Shown here: one piece after another, positions 1-10,998 of the stretch | How positions within the stretch are numbered: position 1 is the first letter of the stretch | Layout: the number at the start of each line of letters is the position of its first letter | Source of the DNA: Pieris napi | Lineage: Eukaryota; Arthropoda; Insecta; Lepidoptera; Pieridae | Assembly: GCF_905475465.1 (NCBI RefSeq) | Contig: NC_062253.1 | Coordinates: 5,766,001-5,830,000 of the forward strand | DNA length: 64,000 nt | Direction: 5' to 3' | Translations under genes and position numbers: made by a program | The notes under the pieces: model-generated | The model's database searches: none | Seen by the model: only the letters and a program-made list of their open reading frames with translations | Told to the model about the DNA's origin: nothing

Positions 1-3000
1 GGTAAAAGTTTACTATTTTTTGGGATAGGTTTGCTCTGTGATAAGAATCCTATTTCACTTTCAAAGTAAACAGACTGTGACATTCGAATGCAAGTTTTTA
101 ATGCATTTTTAATTTCATCAGTAGTGAGATATGTCAGTTTTATGTTATCGTTTCTTTTGAGAACCTTATCTTTACATAGCCGCAAAAATCGAAAGCAATA
201 GGCTGTCACACGTATAAGTCTAAGTAGATTTGAGTATCTATTGAGGTACATAGTACATTCATTGGGTTCAGAGGTGCATAAATAACTAACTTTTGCTCTC
301 GGTTTTGCTTCGAGTGTGGTTGTAGGTATAGTGAATTTAGGGTAACAAATCTCAACAGACTCGCGAAGAAAGGCTGGACCTTCCCACCATAGTTGTGACT
401 GCATCAGCTCGCCAGGACTGATACCGCGTGAGGCGCAGTCCGCGGGGTTATCCGCAGACTTAATATGATGCCATTGACTACTATTCGTAACATTCAAGAT
501 TTCGGTAGTGCGATTACCAATGAATGGCTTCCAAGTATTTGGAGTTTTACGCAACCAAGCCAAAACTATTGTGGAATCTGTCCAAGCAAATACACAATTA
601 TCATCAATATTTAGACTAGATTTGACATACAGTATCAATTTAGACAATAGGACTGCTCCACAAAGTTCAAGACGTGGCAATGAGATCTGTTTAACAGGAG
701 CGACTTTTGTTTTGGCTGCGACCAGACTTACTTTTATCTCATTGTCCGTGATGACTCTGATGTAAATAACCGCAGCGTAGGCGGCGCAAGAGGCGTCACA
801 ATAACCGTGCAATTCAATTTTTACATTATTTGCAATCCCTAACCAACGTGGAAGCTGAATGGCTTGCATGTGTTCAAAATTAGTCAGGTAATTCTGCCAT
901 TCAGTTTTCAGGTCTTCTGGAAGTTCAGAGTCCCAGTCCAGGCCGGCTAGCCACAACTTCTGCATAAACATTTTTAACATAACTAAGCAAGGTGCTAGCC
1001 AACCCAGAGGGTCAAATGTTTTTGCTATCGCAGATAGCACACTTCGTTTTGTAACAACATCGTTGTCATGAGGTAAATTAACTACCAGTTCAAATATATC
1101 ACTTTGTGGTTTCCAGGCTATGCCCAAAGCTTTCACCGAATCATCCATTTTAATATTCACTGAACTTTTTAATGCCTTTTTCGAATCGGGAATTTCATTT
1201 AAAACAGTTTCACTATTAGACGACCACTTATGTAGAAGAAAACCGCCACGTTTAAACAGTTCAGTTAAGCGACGTTGAAGCCGTTGAGTGTCTTCTTCTG
1301 TAGATGAGCCCGTCATCAAATCGTCCATATAGAGATCAGTTTTTAGAAGCTCAGCTTCAGGAAACTCTTCACGTTCGTCTTCTGCAAGTTGATGAAGTGT
1401 CCTTATGGCAAGATATGGAGCGCATGAACTGCCATATGTGACGGTAAGTAACCGATATTCTCTAATCGGATCTTCCGATGACTCGCGCCACAAGATTCTC
1501 TGGTAATCAGTGTCTTGCTTTGAGATAAGTATCTGTCGGTACATTTGTTGTATATCAGCTACTATGCAGTACTTATGTTGTCTCCACCGTGTTACTAATT
1601 CTCGTATATCTTGTTGCAGCGGTGGGCCGATGAGTAGCTCATCGTTAAGTGAGTTTCCGTCTACAGGTTTAGCGCTACCGTCAAAAACTACGCGCAACTT
1701 TGTAGTGAGGCTCGAAGCACGCAGAATAGCATGATGTGGTAGGTGATAAGCTCTATTCTTCTTTTCTGTTTCAGGGACGACCTCCATGTGACCGAGTGAC
1801 TCATATTGCCTCATGAACTTGCAGTATTCTTCGTGAAACTCGGGTCTTCGCTTAAACTTATTCTCCATCTGAAGTAAACGCTTCAAAGCAAGTTGTCTGG
1901 AGTTGCCTAAATTTGGAGCGTCTTCGTCCTTGAAGGGTAGTCTAACCTCATATCGACCGTCAGTGTTTCGAGTGTGAGTTTTCTTAAAATGCTCTTCACA
2001 CTGCATTTCAGGTTTTGACAGATGCTTCACGTTTGGTGAATATTCATTGATCTCCCAAAACTGACGTAGCAACTGATCAACTTCGAATTGTGTGTGCATA
2101 ACAACTACATTGTGTGACTGATGGCCAGATTGCGCAACTTCGCCGCTTACTAGCCATCCCAATCTTGAGTTCAAAGCGACCAGAGACTCATTGCGTTTTA
2201 TTATTCCGTCAAGAATAATATGCGCATATACAACTGCACCTAATAGCACGTCGATAGATCCTGGCTTGTGAAAGTGTGGATCCGCAAGATCCGAAATCTC
2301 AGAAGAAGGCCAGGTATCTGGTGGTAGCTCTTGTGATGGTAATCTCGAATTTATTCGTCTAAGGACGTACGCCTTAGCTGTGATCATGTGTGATGGATTT
2401 CTAATAGCATGAAAGTTCAACGTAACTTGTGACTTGGTTGTCAGCGGTATAGATGATATGCCAGTGATTTTTCCGCTGATTGAAGTGCGCTCGAGATTAA
2501 GCAGTTGAGCTGCCGCTTCAGTAACAAAGTTTGATTGCGAGCACGGATCAATCAGTGCTCTCAAGACTATAGTGTCGCCGTTCCTCGACTTAACTGCAAT
2601 TCGTGCAGTTGCCAATATTACTTCTTCACTGTCGTTGTCAACCTCAGCTTTATAAGTGACGGTTGATGTGGTTTGGCTTGTTTCAGGTGTACTGGATGTT
2701 GCATCGCTTTCTGGCACTGATGTGGTCTTGTTAGGGTTTGTGAAGTGCAGCAGAGTGTGATGTCGTCGACTACATTTTCTACAATTGGTGCTCTGCCTAC
2801 ACGCATTAACGGAGTGACCCTTTACAAGGCAATTAAAACAAATGCCATTCTTCTTAATAAAATCGTGACGTTGAGGAACACCTAATGCGGCGAATTCTTT
2901 ACAATAACAAATATAATGGTTTTGTGAGCAATAAGTGCATTCGCTGCTTACTTCTGTGACAAATGATTTCATATTTGTGGGTTTTTGGGTTGTATAATTG

Positions 3001-3944
3001 TTAACTAAGTCCTTTTTCTGCGGTTGGTCTTTTTTGTGAGTAACATTTACCATTTCCATAGAACGAAAACGATTTTCTAAAAATAATGATAAAGTGGTAA
3101 ATGTTGTTATGTCTTGAGATGATCCAAGTGACTGTTCCCATTGTTTGTGAGTTTCTAAGTCCAATTTGGATACAACTAAATGTACGATGATTGCATCCCA
3201 TGTGGAGGTATCCACGCCGAGATTATCAAGAGAATTCAAACATTCCTTCGTAGTATCTAAAATTTCCTTTAAGCTTTTAAAACATTCTGTGTTCATCTTC
3301 TTTTGATTTAAAAGGCGGCTAATTATTGTAGTGACAATCATACGTTTGTTATTGTATCTACTCTCAAGTGTGCTCCAAGCCTTATCGTAATTAGCCTCCG
3401 TGAGTGCAAAATGTTTTAGAAGTTGTTCGGCCTCTCCCGATAAACTAGTTTTTAAATAATGATGTTTTTCAATTGTTGTTAGATGCACGTTGTCATGTAC
3501 GAGAGCCTTAAACAAATCTTTAAAACTTGTCCAGTCGTTATAATTACCGGCGAACTTTGGAATCGATAAAGGAGGTAATTTAGCTCTAATCGGGGTGGTC
3601 TCGCCATCATTTGTTCTTAACAAACTCTGCGTAGATTGACCTTGACTTTTCGAAAATTCCAACAAATAATCCTTTAAAAATCCCTTAAATTCTAGGTATA
3701 TGTCTTCAGTTGTCTCGTATAGACTTTCGGTATTGAATTGTAATTGCTCTAGTTCAGTTTTCGTAACAGTTGATTGAATCATCTCATATTGTGTTTGATA
3801 CTTAGACCAATAACTTTCTAGTGTTTCTATGCGTGTTTGTATATAGCCAAGTGTGTATCTTGATTTAGATGTCTTTTTGGTATTGCTTTGTAATTTAAAA
3901 ATACGTTCCGATAACGTTTTTTGTGATTCACATAGTTGAGCCAT
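1..3944 (-). CDS. BEL/Pao LTR retrotransposon gag-pol polyprotein, 3' end outside window
   Basis: One frame is open from an ATG at 3944 to the left edge, about 1,314 codons with no stop; an in-frame stop lies just upstream of the ATG. In order: a gag-like N-terminus; cysteine/histidine knuckles near residues 330-385, including a CX2CX4HX4C motif; a protease-like ALIDPCSQ motif near residue 466; a reverse transcriptase from about residue 745, with VADIQQMYRQI and the catalytic YMDDL near residue 872; and RNase H with HGYCDAS near 1048 and WTDSTIVLAWL near 1120. This order and the motif forms fit the BEL/Pao superfamily. The integrase should lie to the left of the window. The protease has DPC where aspartic proteases usually have D(S/T)G. 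The open frame suggests a young copy. I read every in-frame codon of this stretch for stops; family naming is from motif recall. Confidence 0.92.
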   Translation of the reverse strand, partial: MAQLCESQKTLSERIFKLQSNTKKTSKSRYTLGYIQTRIETLESYWSKYQTQYEMIQSTVTKTELEQLQFNTESLYETTEDIYLEFKGFLKDYLLEFSKSQGQSTQSLLRTNDGETTPIRAKLPPLSIPKFAGNYNDWTSFKDLFKALVHDNVHLTTIEKHHYLKTSLSGEAEQLLKHFALTEANYDKAWSTLESRYNNKRMIVTTIISRLLNQKKMNTECFKSLKEILDTTKECLNSLDNLGVDTSTWDAIIVHLVVSKLDLETHKQWEQSLGSSQDITTFTTLSLFLENRFRSMEMVNVTHKKDQPQKKDLVNNYTTQKPTNMKSFVTEVSSECTYCSQNHYICYCKEFAALGVPQRHDFIKKNGICFNCLVKGHSVNACRQSTNCRKCSRRHHTLLHFTNPNKTTSVPESDATSSTPETSQTTSTVTYKAEVDNDSEEVILATARIAVKSRNGDTIVLRALIDPCSQSNFVTEAAAQLLNLERTSISGKITGISSIPLTTKSQVTLNFHAIRNPSHMITAKAYVLRRINSRLPSQELPPDTWPSSEISDLADPHFHKPGSIDVLLGAVVYAHIILDGIIKRNESLVALNSRLGWLVSGEVAQSGHQSHNVVVMHTQFEVDQLLRQFWEINEYSPNVKHLSKPEMQCEEHFKKTHTRNTDGRYEVRLPFKDEDAPNLGNSRQLALKRLLQMENKFKRRPEFHEEYCKFMRQYESLGHMEVVPETEKKNRAYHLPHHAILRASSLTTKLRVVFDGSAKPVDGNSLNDELLIGPPLQQDIRELVTRWRQHKYCIVADIQQMYRQILISKQDTDYQRILWRESSEDPIREYRLLTVTYGSSCAPYLAIRTLHQLAEDEREEFPEAELLKTDLYMDDLMTGSSTEEDTQRLQRRLTELFKRGGFLLHKWSSNSETVLNEIPDSKKALKSSVNIKMDDSVKALGIAWKPQSDIFELVVNLPHDNDVVTKRSVLSAIAKTFDPLGWLAPCLVMLKMFMQKLWLAGLDWDSELPEDLKTEWQNYLTNFEHMQAIQLPRWLGIANNVKIELHGYCDASCAAYAAVIYIRVITDNEIKVSLVAAKTKVAPVKQISLPRLELCGAVLLSKLILYVKSSLNIDDNCVFAWTDSTIVLAWLRKTPNTWKPFIGNRTTEILNVTNSSQWHHIKSADNPADCASRGISPGELMQSQLWWEGPAFLRESVEICYPKFTIPTTTLEAKPRAKVSYLCTSEPNECTMYLNRYSNLLRLIRVTAYCFRFLRLCKDKVLKRNDNIKLTYLTTDEIKNALKTCIRMSQSVYFESEIGFLSQSKPIPKNSKLL

Positions 3945-4202
3945 TGTTTAATTTTAATCACAAACGTTCCCGTAACGAAATTGTATTAGTCCAAATCAAT
4001 TACGCACTGTTTAAATGTCCAAGTTTGTGAAATAGTTCATAAAGGTTAATGACCACACCGGTGCACGAAATCTAATATTTACAGTCGAAAGTTAATATTT
4101 ACAGTCTAATCTTACCAACTCGCAGTAGTAAGAACTTAGCCTTTTACACAGTTGTTTTTAGCACTTATTTACACTTTCTAATCCGGTTCAAGAAGGACCA
4201 AA
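3945..4202 (-). other. Untranslated leader of the BEL/Pao element with primer-binding-like motif
   Basis: This stretch lies between the polyprotein ATG and the putative LTR. Read on the minus strand, 4200-4183 is TGGTCCTTCTTGAACCGG, beginning with TGG as expected where a tRNA CCA end primes minus-strand synthesis. The match to a particular tRNA is not clear; the motif only resembles leaders of other Pao-type elements. The leader has no ORF of note. Confidence 0.5.
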
Positions 4203-4440
4203 CATGTTTAAAACTATACTTTAAACCCAAAAACTTTATTAAAAGAAAAAACACAACAACAATAATTTTGATAATCACTAACGTCAAATCTGATTTTTCT
4301 TTTTAATTTTCTTATCTAACCTCATTTTACAAAAAGTGGTTTCATAAAAATTCATAAAAAGAGGTTGTTACGTCAATATTACTAGTTAAATGAATATAAC
4401 CAGATTTGAAGCTTTTTACATTAAACAGTAAAAAGCTACT
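4203..4440 (-). repeat. Putative 5' LTR of the BEL/Pao element
   Basis: The LTR is placed by position, immediately upstream of the primer-binding-like motif. Its minus strand contains an AATAAAG polyadenylation-type signal (plus 4235-4241). A TGTTTAATG that could be the LTR start lies near 4426-4434. Borders cannot be proven because the partner LTR is off the left side of the window. The fold-back element at 4446 begins right next to it, so the LTR may be interrupted. Confidence 0.4.
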
Positions 4441-4445
4441 TACTT

Positions 4446-6109
4446 GTTTTACTAGTCACTACTTATTCCTATTTATTTACTATGATAGTTATTATATTTC
4501 TAAAATAGTTTTAATAGAATTCAGTTTTTATGAGTGTTAGTAAAAACATAGGTAATATTGTTGTTGTGAGTTTGACCTCTGAATCACTTAAAAAGGTTGC
4601 AATAGTAGTTTCATGGCATCTAAAAAGTACCAACACTTGCACTTACACAAATGAATAAATATATAAACACTAATTTTTCTTCTTTATAGATAGGTAGGTA
4701 CCCTTTTATTTTATAATTACTCAACAAAATATTATATGAAAACATTGGTATTAACCTTGGTTACCTTTAGTAACATTTTGAAAATTTAAAACACCTATCC
4801 ATCCTGTTTACTTTGAATCCGTAGCCCATTTGCTGAGAGAATCACTTTTAGCGTGACATCATCTTTTATCTTTTTGTTAAGATAATATTCTTAAATTTTT
4901 TACAATATATCCAGATGTTAGGTATCCCTTGTTTCGTGCTGAAACATAATTAATATTTTTAAGTTTCTGTCGCTCATATACACCACGGCTGGTCAGTTGT
5001 CGGGTAAATACGAAATATAAACTCTTAATTGGAAGTTATAAACAAAATACGTAACTTACGATTGACTAATAAATAAACTCACTACTTACCTTTAAGCGGC
5101 CCCATTGCCAGATGGGTTTTAATAATTTTCCTCGCTATTCTATTATTTTCCATCAGATAAATCATTTTTGAGATATTTTCACGGTTTATCTTTTTTTTTA
5201 ATATTTTTTTTAATTCAAACGTCGACCTTTTTGTTTTATTAAAAATATTTTGTTTATGTATGATGAAAATTTTGACAATTAACTCTTTTTATAAAATAAA
5301 ATGAGTCAATTGTCACGTTATTAATAGACAACAACTCACTAGGTTACCTCCCTCCACTTATCAAGACGTAATGTAAAATTTATTAACAGAATACCATGAG
5401 ATTCCAAAAATTACGTCAGTGACGAAGGGAGCGCTGTTACTGCGTAGTGGACTCACGGAATAACTATTATTTTATAAAAAGAGTTAATTGTCAAAATTTT
5501 CATCGTACATAAACAAAATATTTTTAATAAAACAAAATGGTCGACGTTTGAATTAAAAAAAATATTAAAAAAAAAGATAAACCGACAGAAACTTAAAAAT
5601 ATTAATTATGTTTCAGCACGAAACAAGGGATACCTAACATCTGGATATATTGTAATAAATTTAAGAATATTATCTTAACAAAAAGATAAAAGATGATGTC
5701 ACGCTAAAAGTGATTCTCTCAGCAAATGGGCTACGGATTCAAAGTAAACAGGATGGATAGGTGTTTTAAATTTTCAAAATGTTACTAAAGGTAACCAAGG
5801 TTAATACCAATGTTTTCATATAATATTTTGTTGAGTAATTATAAAATAAAAGGGTACCTACCTATCTATAAAGAAGAAAAATTAGTGTTTATATATTTAT
5901 TCATTTGTGTAAGTGCAAGTGTTGGTACTTTTTAGATGCCATGAAACTACTATTGCAACCTTTTTAAGTGATTCAGAGGTCAAACTCACAACAACAATAT
6001 TACCTATGTTTTTACTAACACTCATAAAAACTGAATTCTATTAAAACTATTTTAGAAATATAATAACTATCATAGTAAATAAATAGGAATAAGTAGTGAC
6101 TAGTAAAAC
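4446..6109. mobile_element. Large fold-back (palindromic) DNA element, about 1.66 kb
   Basis: The right arm 5467-6109 is the reverse complement of 4446-4972 joined to 5184-5299. Sampled stretches of more than 50 bases are identical, with only scattered mismatches (for example near 4900 and 5260). The ends read GTTTTACTAG and CTAGTAAAAC. The central loop, about 5300-5466, is unique and has no coding capacity. Near-identity of arms over about 640 bases suggests recent insertion or arm homogenisation. No target duplication is clear at the flanks. It could be a long-TIR MITE, a Foldback-like element, or a product of a large inverted duplication. Confidence 0.85.
4973..5183. other. 211-base segment present only in the left arm of the palindrome
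   Basis: The right arm passes straight from the complement of 4972 to the complement of 5184, so this stretch is unpaired. A CG dinucleotide is repeated at 4971-4972 and 5182-5183. It has no ORF and no recognised repeat motif. Either it inserted into the left arm or it was deleted from the right. Confidence 0.75.
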
Positions 6110-8581
6110 AGTTAACAAAGTTTGTTTGTTTGATGGCAAATTTGAAGTCAAATGTAATAGGTTAAATCGAAGCGACATTGTAAAGAATAATGAAATTGTT
6201 GGTTAAAAATGTCAAATAAAAAAATATTTTTAGGTTTCCTAACTTCAAATTCCATTCATGAAATATAAGAAGTATTAATTTTAACTGATCAAGTTGAATT
6301 TAATTTAATTGTTCAGATTTCAGAATACAAGTATAAATAATCATGTTAGGTATGTTGGATCAAATATATAAGCTTTCAATTGCTCAAATTCATACCATTT
6401 CAAGTGATCAACGTTAATTTTAAATGTTGGAAACAACATTGCCATAACTTATTTAATGAAGCAATCAAAAGATAGTTATTGCTGCTGACTACACTTTAAA
6501 ACTAAACATACCCTTTATGGGTCTTGGATTTGTTTCATTAATAAATAATTGTTTTTAAAGTACATACTTGGATTTGGATTTTTGAGTCTAAATATAGGTT
6601 TGCTCAAGATTTTTTTTATTCATAGTACTGAATCAAATACTGTGCGAAATTACTAAGCCTTGTTACCATAAAACTTTTAATAATATTTGGCTTAGTTATA
6701 ATATTATCAAACATGTTTTTAAGATACTTTACTTAGAAATACAAAGATATCCCATATATAAGTTTTTGTGTGTTTTATGCAAGTTTTTTTATTATTTACC
6801 TTAACTTTACAATAATTAAATTGCTATGCAATATTATTGTGTCAGTACAGTGACCTACCACATTTTCCTATTTACAATTTTAACAGATAATCATTGTATT
6901 ACAGCCATCAGTGGTAGTTGTCAAGAATGAGGAAGAAAATGACCAATTATTGAAATGTTAAGAAGAGATATTAAACCAAGACCACTAATCTATTTTGAAT
7001 GCAGTTTGGACAACTATGATTTTTATATGAAAAATTGTATTACCGTGTTTAAGATAATTGTGTACTTCATAATATTTTTTTTTGTATCTAATAATATTAT
7101 ATTAATAAAATGATTAATTAAATCTACCACTTATTTAATGACTGCCTATAGAAAACGTAGTAACCGAGTTAAATACATAGCTAAGCCGAAATGAAAAATA
7201 TATAAGCCATGTTACTTTATAGGTGAATAAAAGAACAATATAATAACTTTAAACATTTAATTTAATGATTATAGTAAACTTTTAACACACTACAAAATAA
7301 CTTTCAGTAAAACAAACTTAAGTATAATAAAAACTAATTAAAACACAGCCTCACATAGAGCTAATCAATAACATCTACTTTATTTTGTAGATAAATATAT
7401 TTATTTTAATATATTTTCTAATTAGTTTGTAAAAAGTAATAGTTATGAACGATAAATTTAAAAAAGCTTAATAAGTACTTAAACCATCATGTATGTAATG
7501 ATGGTATTTCATACTTGTGTAAAGCAGAATAATGTTTTTATCCAAAACCTTAATGTTATATCAATATATTTTATAAAAATATAGGAACCGAAATTGTACT
7601 GTGTTATCATTTATTATAAATTGAAGGATAGTCGAAATTCAATAATTTGAAAATGTCTGCACTATTGTGTCTTTTTATATCCAGGGGCCTTGTTGTATGA
7701 TACACATGTAATATTCTTCTTCTTCAAAGGCAGAATGTATTTTTCTATCAGGAATTTTGAACATTTGGGGATCTCTGAAATTATTAGATTTATAATTTTA
7801 GTATAGTAGAAAAATACAAATATATTACAATATTTACCTATCTTATTTATCGTTTTTTGTTCGACTTATCTCTGCTGGAGACAAGACATGATCAAGACTG
7901 CATCGAAAAATTGGTTCTTGGATAAAAATTATATTTTTAATGCTAAAGTAATCAAAATGTTTACCTTAGATCATCTATTTAGTATTTACTAGACTCTTCG
8001 TTCATCTCAGCAGCATATGTTCTAGGTTTCGTCAATACCATATAATTTCTTGAGTATTGGAAAAAAGCGATAATAACCAACGCCGAGAAACCAATTGGTC
8101 GTTTCGTGCCTACATTTTCTTCGCCATCTATAGATATTATATTAAGTATTTTTTAATGGATTACATCATTTATTTCTTGAAATAGAGGTTTAAACTTTAA
8201 AAGTGGAAACGGGCCTTCTGTAACAATAACAAAGTTCAATTTCACGAAGCTTAATGTTTATATATATAATTTTTTTCGTAAAATAATGCTGTATTGATAA
8301 ATATTATTTTATAAACTTACCCCAAGATACATATAGATTGTCCTATGTTAGAATATTTTCACATAAAACAAGTTTTAACTTCGCTAAAAATGGCTAACTC
8401 ACTGGTAAATGACGATTTCAGCGAGGGAAGAGCAACTTTTAATTTGTCAATTGTCGTACAAAATGTACATTTAAGTGAGATGAGATGTCAAATGGTATGT
8501 ATCAGAATACCAAATACCAACAATTTTGGAGCGTAAGTGTAGCAGTGCCAAATTTTAGTTCCAAATGTTAACAATCTCATT
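6110..8581. other. AT-rich noncoding stretch, nothing recognised
   Basis: No coding region, tRNA-like promoter box or inverted repeat of note was recognised. A GT-AG exon cannot be excluded. The short ORF at 8345-8536 has no recognisable domain and reads through AT-rich DNA. Confidence 0.5.
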
Positions 8582-8709
8582 TGAGCGGCGCTTTTGTCGC
8601 GGTTATTGTTTAACAGAATACCAAATTGTAACATGACACCGAAACGAACGATTTGACAGCAAAAATCAGCGCTGAGGGTGTGTGAAGTGAGTTACAGAAT
8701 CGCAGGGCT
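8582..8709. mobile_element. Degenerate copy of a 130-bp MITE (partner of 62610-62739)
   Basis: The right end carries GTGAGTTACAGAATCGCAGG close to the terminal repeat of the copy at 62739, and the interior keeps a TGAGCGGCGCTTTTGTCGCGG-like block matching TTGAGCGCCGCTGTG there. The left terminal repeat is not recognisable, so this copy is decayed or truncated. Confidence 0.55.
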
Positions 8710-9229
8710 GGCCACACTACGGGCCTAATCTGCGAGCGACCCAAGGCGCGGGTGCGGGGGTAACAAACTAGTTCGGTCTTGTCGCTCGAAAATAAAAAAT
8801 ACTGAAATGTTTATAAGTGCCATTCAATCTAAACCACTTATATGACAGAGCTAACATCCACACCACATTAATTGTACAATAATAAAAAACGTATGGAGTG
8901 AAATAAAAGAACAATTTCCTGGAAGCAAAGGTAAGTTTAATATAATACATATATTATATTAAATTCACCAGATATTCCTCTGTTTTTATTTATTTCGTGC
9001 ACACCATCTCTAGTGTTCAACACCTCCCATCCCAGGATCGAATTGTCTAGTAAAAATAGCAAATCCTCGTCCATAGTTTGCAACACCTGAAATACGTTGA
9101 AGCGCTTCAAGAACTCGTGCATCACAGTGGCCATCGCACGACCCGCTCGCCGCGCCCGCCTAAGTCACCGCGCATTCAGTATGGACGCACTGTTAGAGTT
9201 TTGGTGATCGATCAGTCAGTAAGTGAGTG
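8710..9229. promoter_or_regulatory. GC-richer patch with possible initiator and splice donor
   Basis: The patch is GC-rich at 8715-8760 and 9110-9180 against AT-rich surroundings. On the plus strand an arthropod-type initiator, TCAGT, lies at 9176-9180, followed by an ATG with a nine-codon frame and a good donor, GTAAGTGAG, at 9219. Another AAAG|GTAAGT donor lies near 8931. On the minus strand 9134-8937 is a 65-codon frame starting MATVMHEF. It could be a promoter with a 5' noncoding exon for the downstream corin-like gene, a divergent promoter, or a repeat remnant. None of these is proven. Confidence 0.25.
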
Positions 9230-9424
9230 ACAAATTTAAGGAATTTGATTTGTTATAATTCATAAACTACCGGTTGAAATTAAATGAAATATGAAATATA
9301 CAGTGTCTATGCAATTCCTGCTTGAAAATTCTGACTTAAAATTAAAAATTTATTCTTCTAATTTTATCTACAATGAAGTTATGAGGGTCCAGGACCTAAA
9401 CTGCTTTGAGAAAGGGATTGGTAC

Positions 9425-9590
9425 GGCTTGCCGTTTTTTTTGTTCGACTTGGTGAGCCTCCAAATTCTTAAAACGCCGACAAAGCTCTCGCGAGTCCAGC
9501 AATGTAGCATTGTCCTTGTGCGGTGGTATCACTTAACATTAGGCGATACTCGCGTTTGCCCCCTGTTCTACGTAAAAAGCGGCGCTTATG
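9425..9590 (-). repeat. Old copy of the GCAAACGGGCAGG dispersed element
   Basis: The copy shares, with drift, the blocks 'gccgacaaagctctcgcgag', 'ggtatcacttaacatt' and 'cgtttgccccctgttct' with clearer copies at 16378, 20231, 27998 and 35118. It is the most decayed of the five. Confidence 0.6.
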
Positions 9591-9859
9591 CCTCTAGGCC
9601 CTAGAGTCTAGGCTAATACTGATATTAAGCTTCAATTAGCAGGTATGAAAATGAGATGTAATAGACATCGAACTATTTTGTCAAACCATATGTATCCCCT
9701 TATAAAGGTTTTGCCAGCTCAATATAAAGATCAGGCGATATGTGAGAATAGAGTGGTCTACACTCAACCCTTACGTGGCGATTGTGGTTTAAGTTCGAGC
9801 GATTGGATTTATATTGTAATTTAGTCTATTTAGTAAGTATGTATTTTATGAATAAATAA

Positions 9860-10110
9860 GTTTAATAATAAAACAATTTTTTACCGGATTGAAGTTATGT
9901 ATATACATATTATTTATATAATTATTTTGCATAATTTTAAATTTAACCGATAACTTTACAGCGTGCGTGGTCACGGTGACTGAAGACAAAAGGTGTTGAA
10001 TGTCAAAAAGTATCACAGCTGTAGAAAAAGTTGTATTATCTGTATTTGTTTCCCCGGAGTTGGTATCGGTATTGGTATCTTTAGGCGTCTTGTACCTGTT
10101 GTATCAGGAA
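9860..10110 (+). repeat. Dispersed repeat, plus-strand copy (family also at 17290 and 50110)
   Basis: The block 'ttttaccggattgaagttat', then 'gtcacggtgactgaagacaa', 'aaagtatcacagctgtag' and 'ccccggagttggtatcg' recur, reversed, at 17297-17480. The first half recurs reversed at 50110-50240. The class is unknown: probably a satellite-like or retrotransposon-tail repeat. The small ORF at 9993-10184 lies within it and is not a gene. Confidence 0.65.
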
Positions 10111-10450
10111 TTCCCTCAGAATTCACATGGTTATGTCAGGTATATACCTACTGTGGAGACTACTTGCTTATAAAGAAGAAATAACAAGCAGTGACTATCA
10201 CCATTTCTTATATCTTACACTTTTGGCACGTTAATTCATTTTAAATCACTAGTTTCAAAACGCTATTACTATTTGCTTGTACCATAGAAAATAGAAATGT
10301 ATGTATACTAGATAACACATTTCTATTAATCTTATGGATTTGGGACCAATACGGTGACCATGATTTATTTGAATTTAAACCGAATACGGTTTTGAGGGCT
10401 CACAGAATAATGAAAATGTGGTTACGTAATTTCCCAATGGATGAGGATTG

Positions 10451-10520
10451 ATTTTTATATAGTGTATTAACACTATATAAAAATCCATTTTTATATAGTG
10501 TTAATACACTATATAAAATA
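10451..10520. repeat. Tandem palindromes (double hairpin)
   Basis: 10451-10484 is a hairpin (arm ATTTTTATATAGTGT, loop ATTA). After CC, 10487-10520 is its reverse complement with one end mismatch (loop TAAT). The whole is one 70-base palindrome made of two smaller ones. Confidence 0.85.
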
Positions 10521-10639
10521 ACTAAATAATATTCGCACCCGAATATTAATTCGGGTTTTAATTTATCGCCACCTTATTTTTAGCCTTGAAATATACCCCC
10601 AAAAATTAATACGATATTAATTTCTAAAAACTACCAGAA

Positions 10640-10998
10640 ATTTCGTGCAGTAGTTTTGGAGTTCGTGAAGAACTCGGTGGAAGACTTGTTTTTTTTATAA
10701 TAGGTAGATATACAAGTTAGTAATATGTTAGACATATTGCATAGGCATTATCAAGCTCTTCAACCTTTCTCTGGAACTCAATCATAATATAACTCTCATA
10801 GTTAAGGCAGCGTTCGTATGAAACGTTTTCGTTCGAAAGCTTTTTCTCCGACTTACTTTGCATGTCCCACTTCTACAAAAACTCTTTTTGCTTAATATAT
10901 TTTACTGACAAATAAATTGGTAAAAGAATTTTCAGAATCGGTTCAGTAGATCCGGAGATTGTACCCTACAAGCTTTGCCTTTTATAATATTAGTATAG
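10640..10998 (+). repeat. Probable dispersed repeat tail ending in TATAATATTAGTATAGAT
   Basis: Phrases such as 'gaatcggttcagtagatccg' and the terminal 'ttttataatattagtata' are of a type that recurs at the ends of dispersed repeats in Lepidoptera. There is no second copy in this window, so the call rests on recall. Confidence 0.3.

Noticed and set aside
8937..9134. 65-codon minus-strand ORF as a real gene
   Set aside because: Composition is plausible, but no downstream exon or domain supports it; kept only as part of the promoter-island finding.
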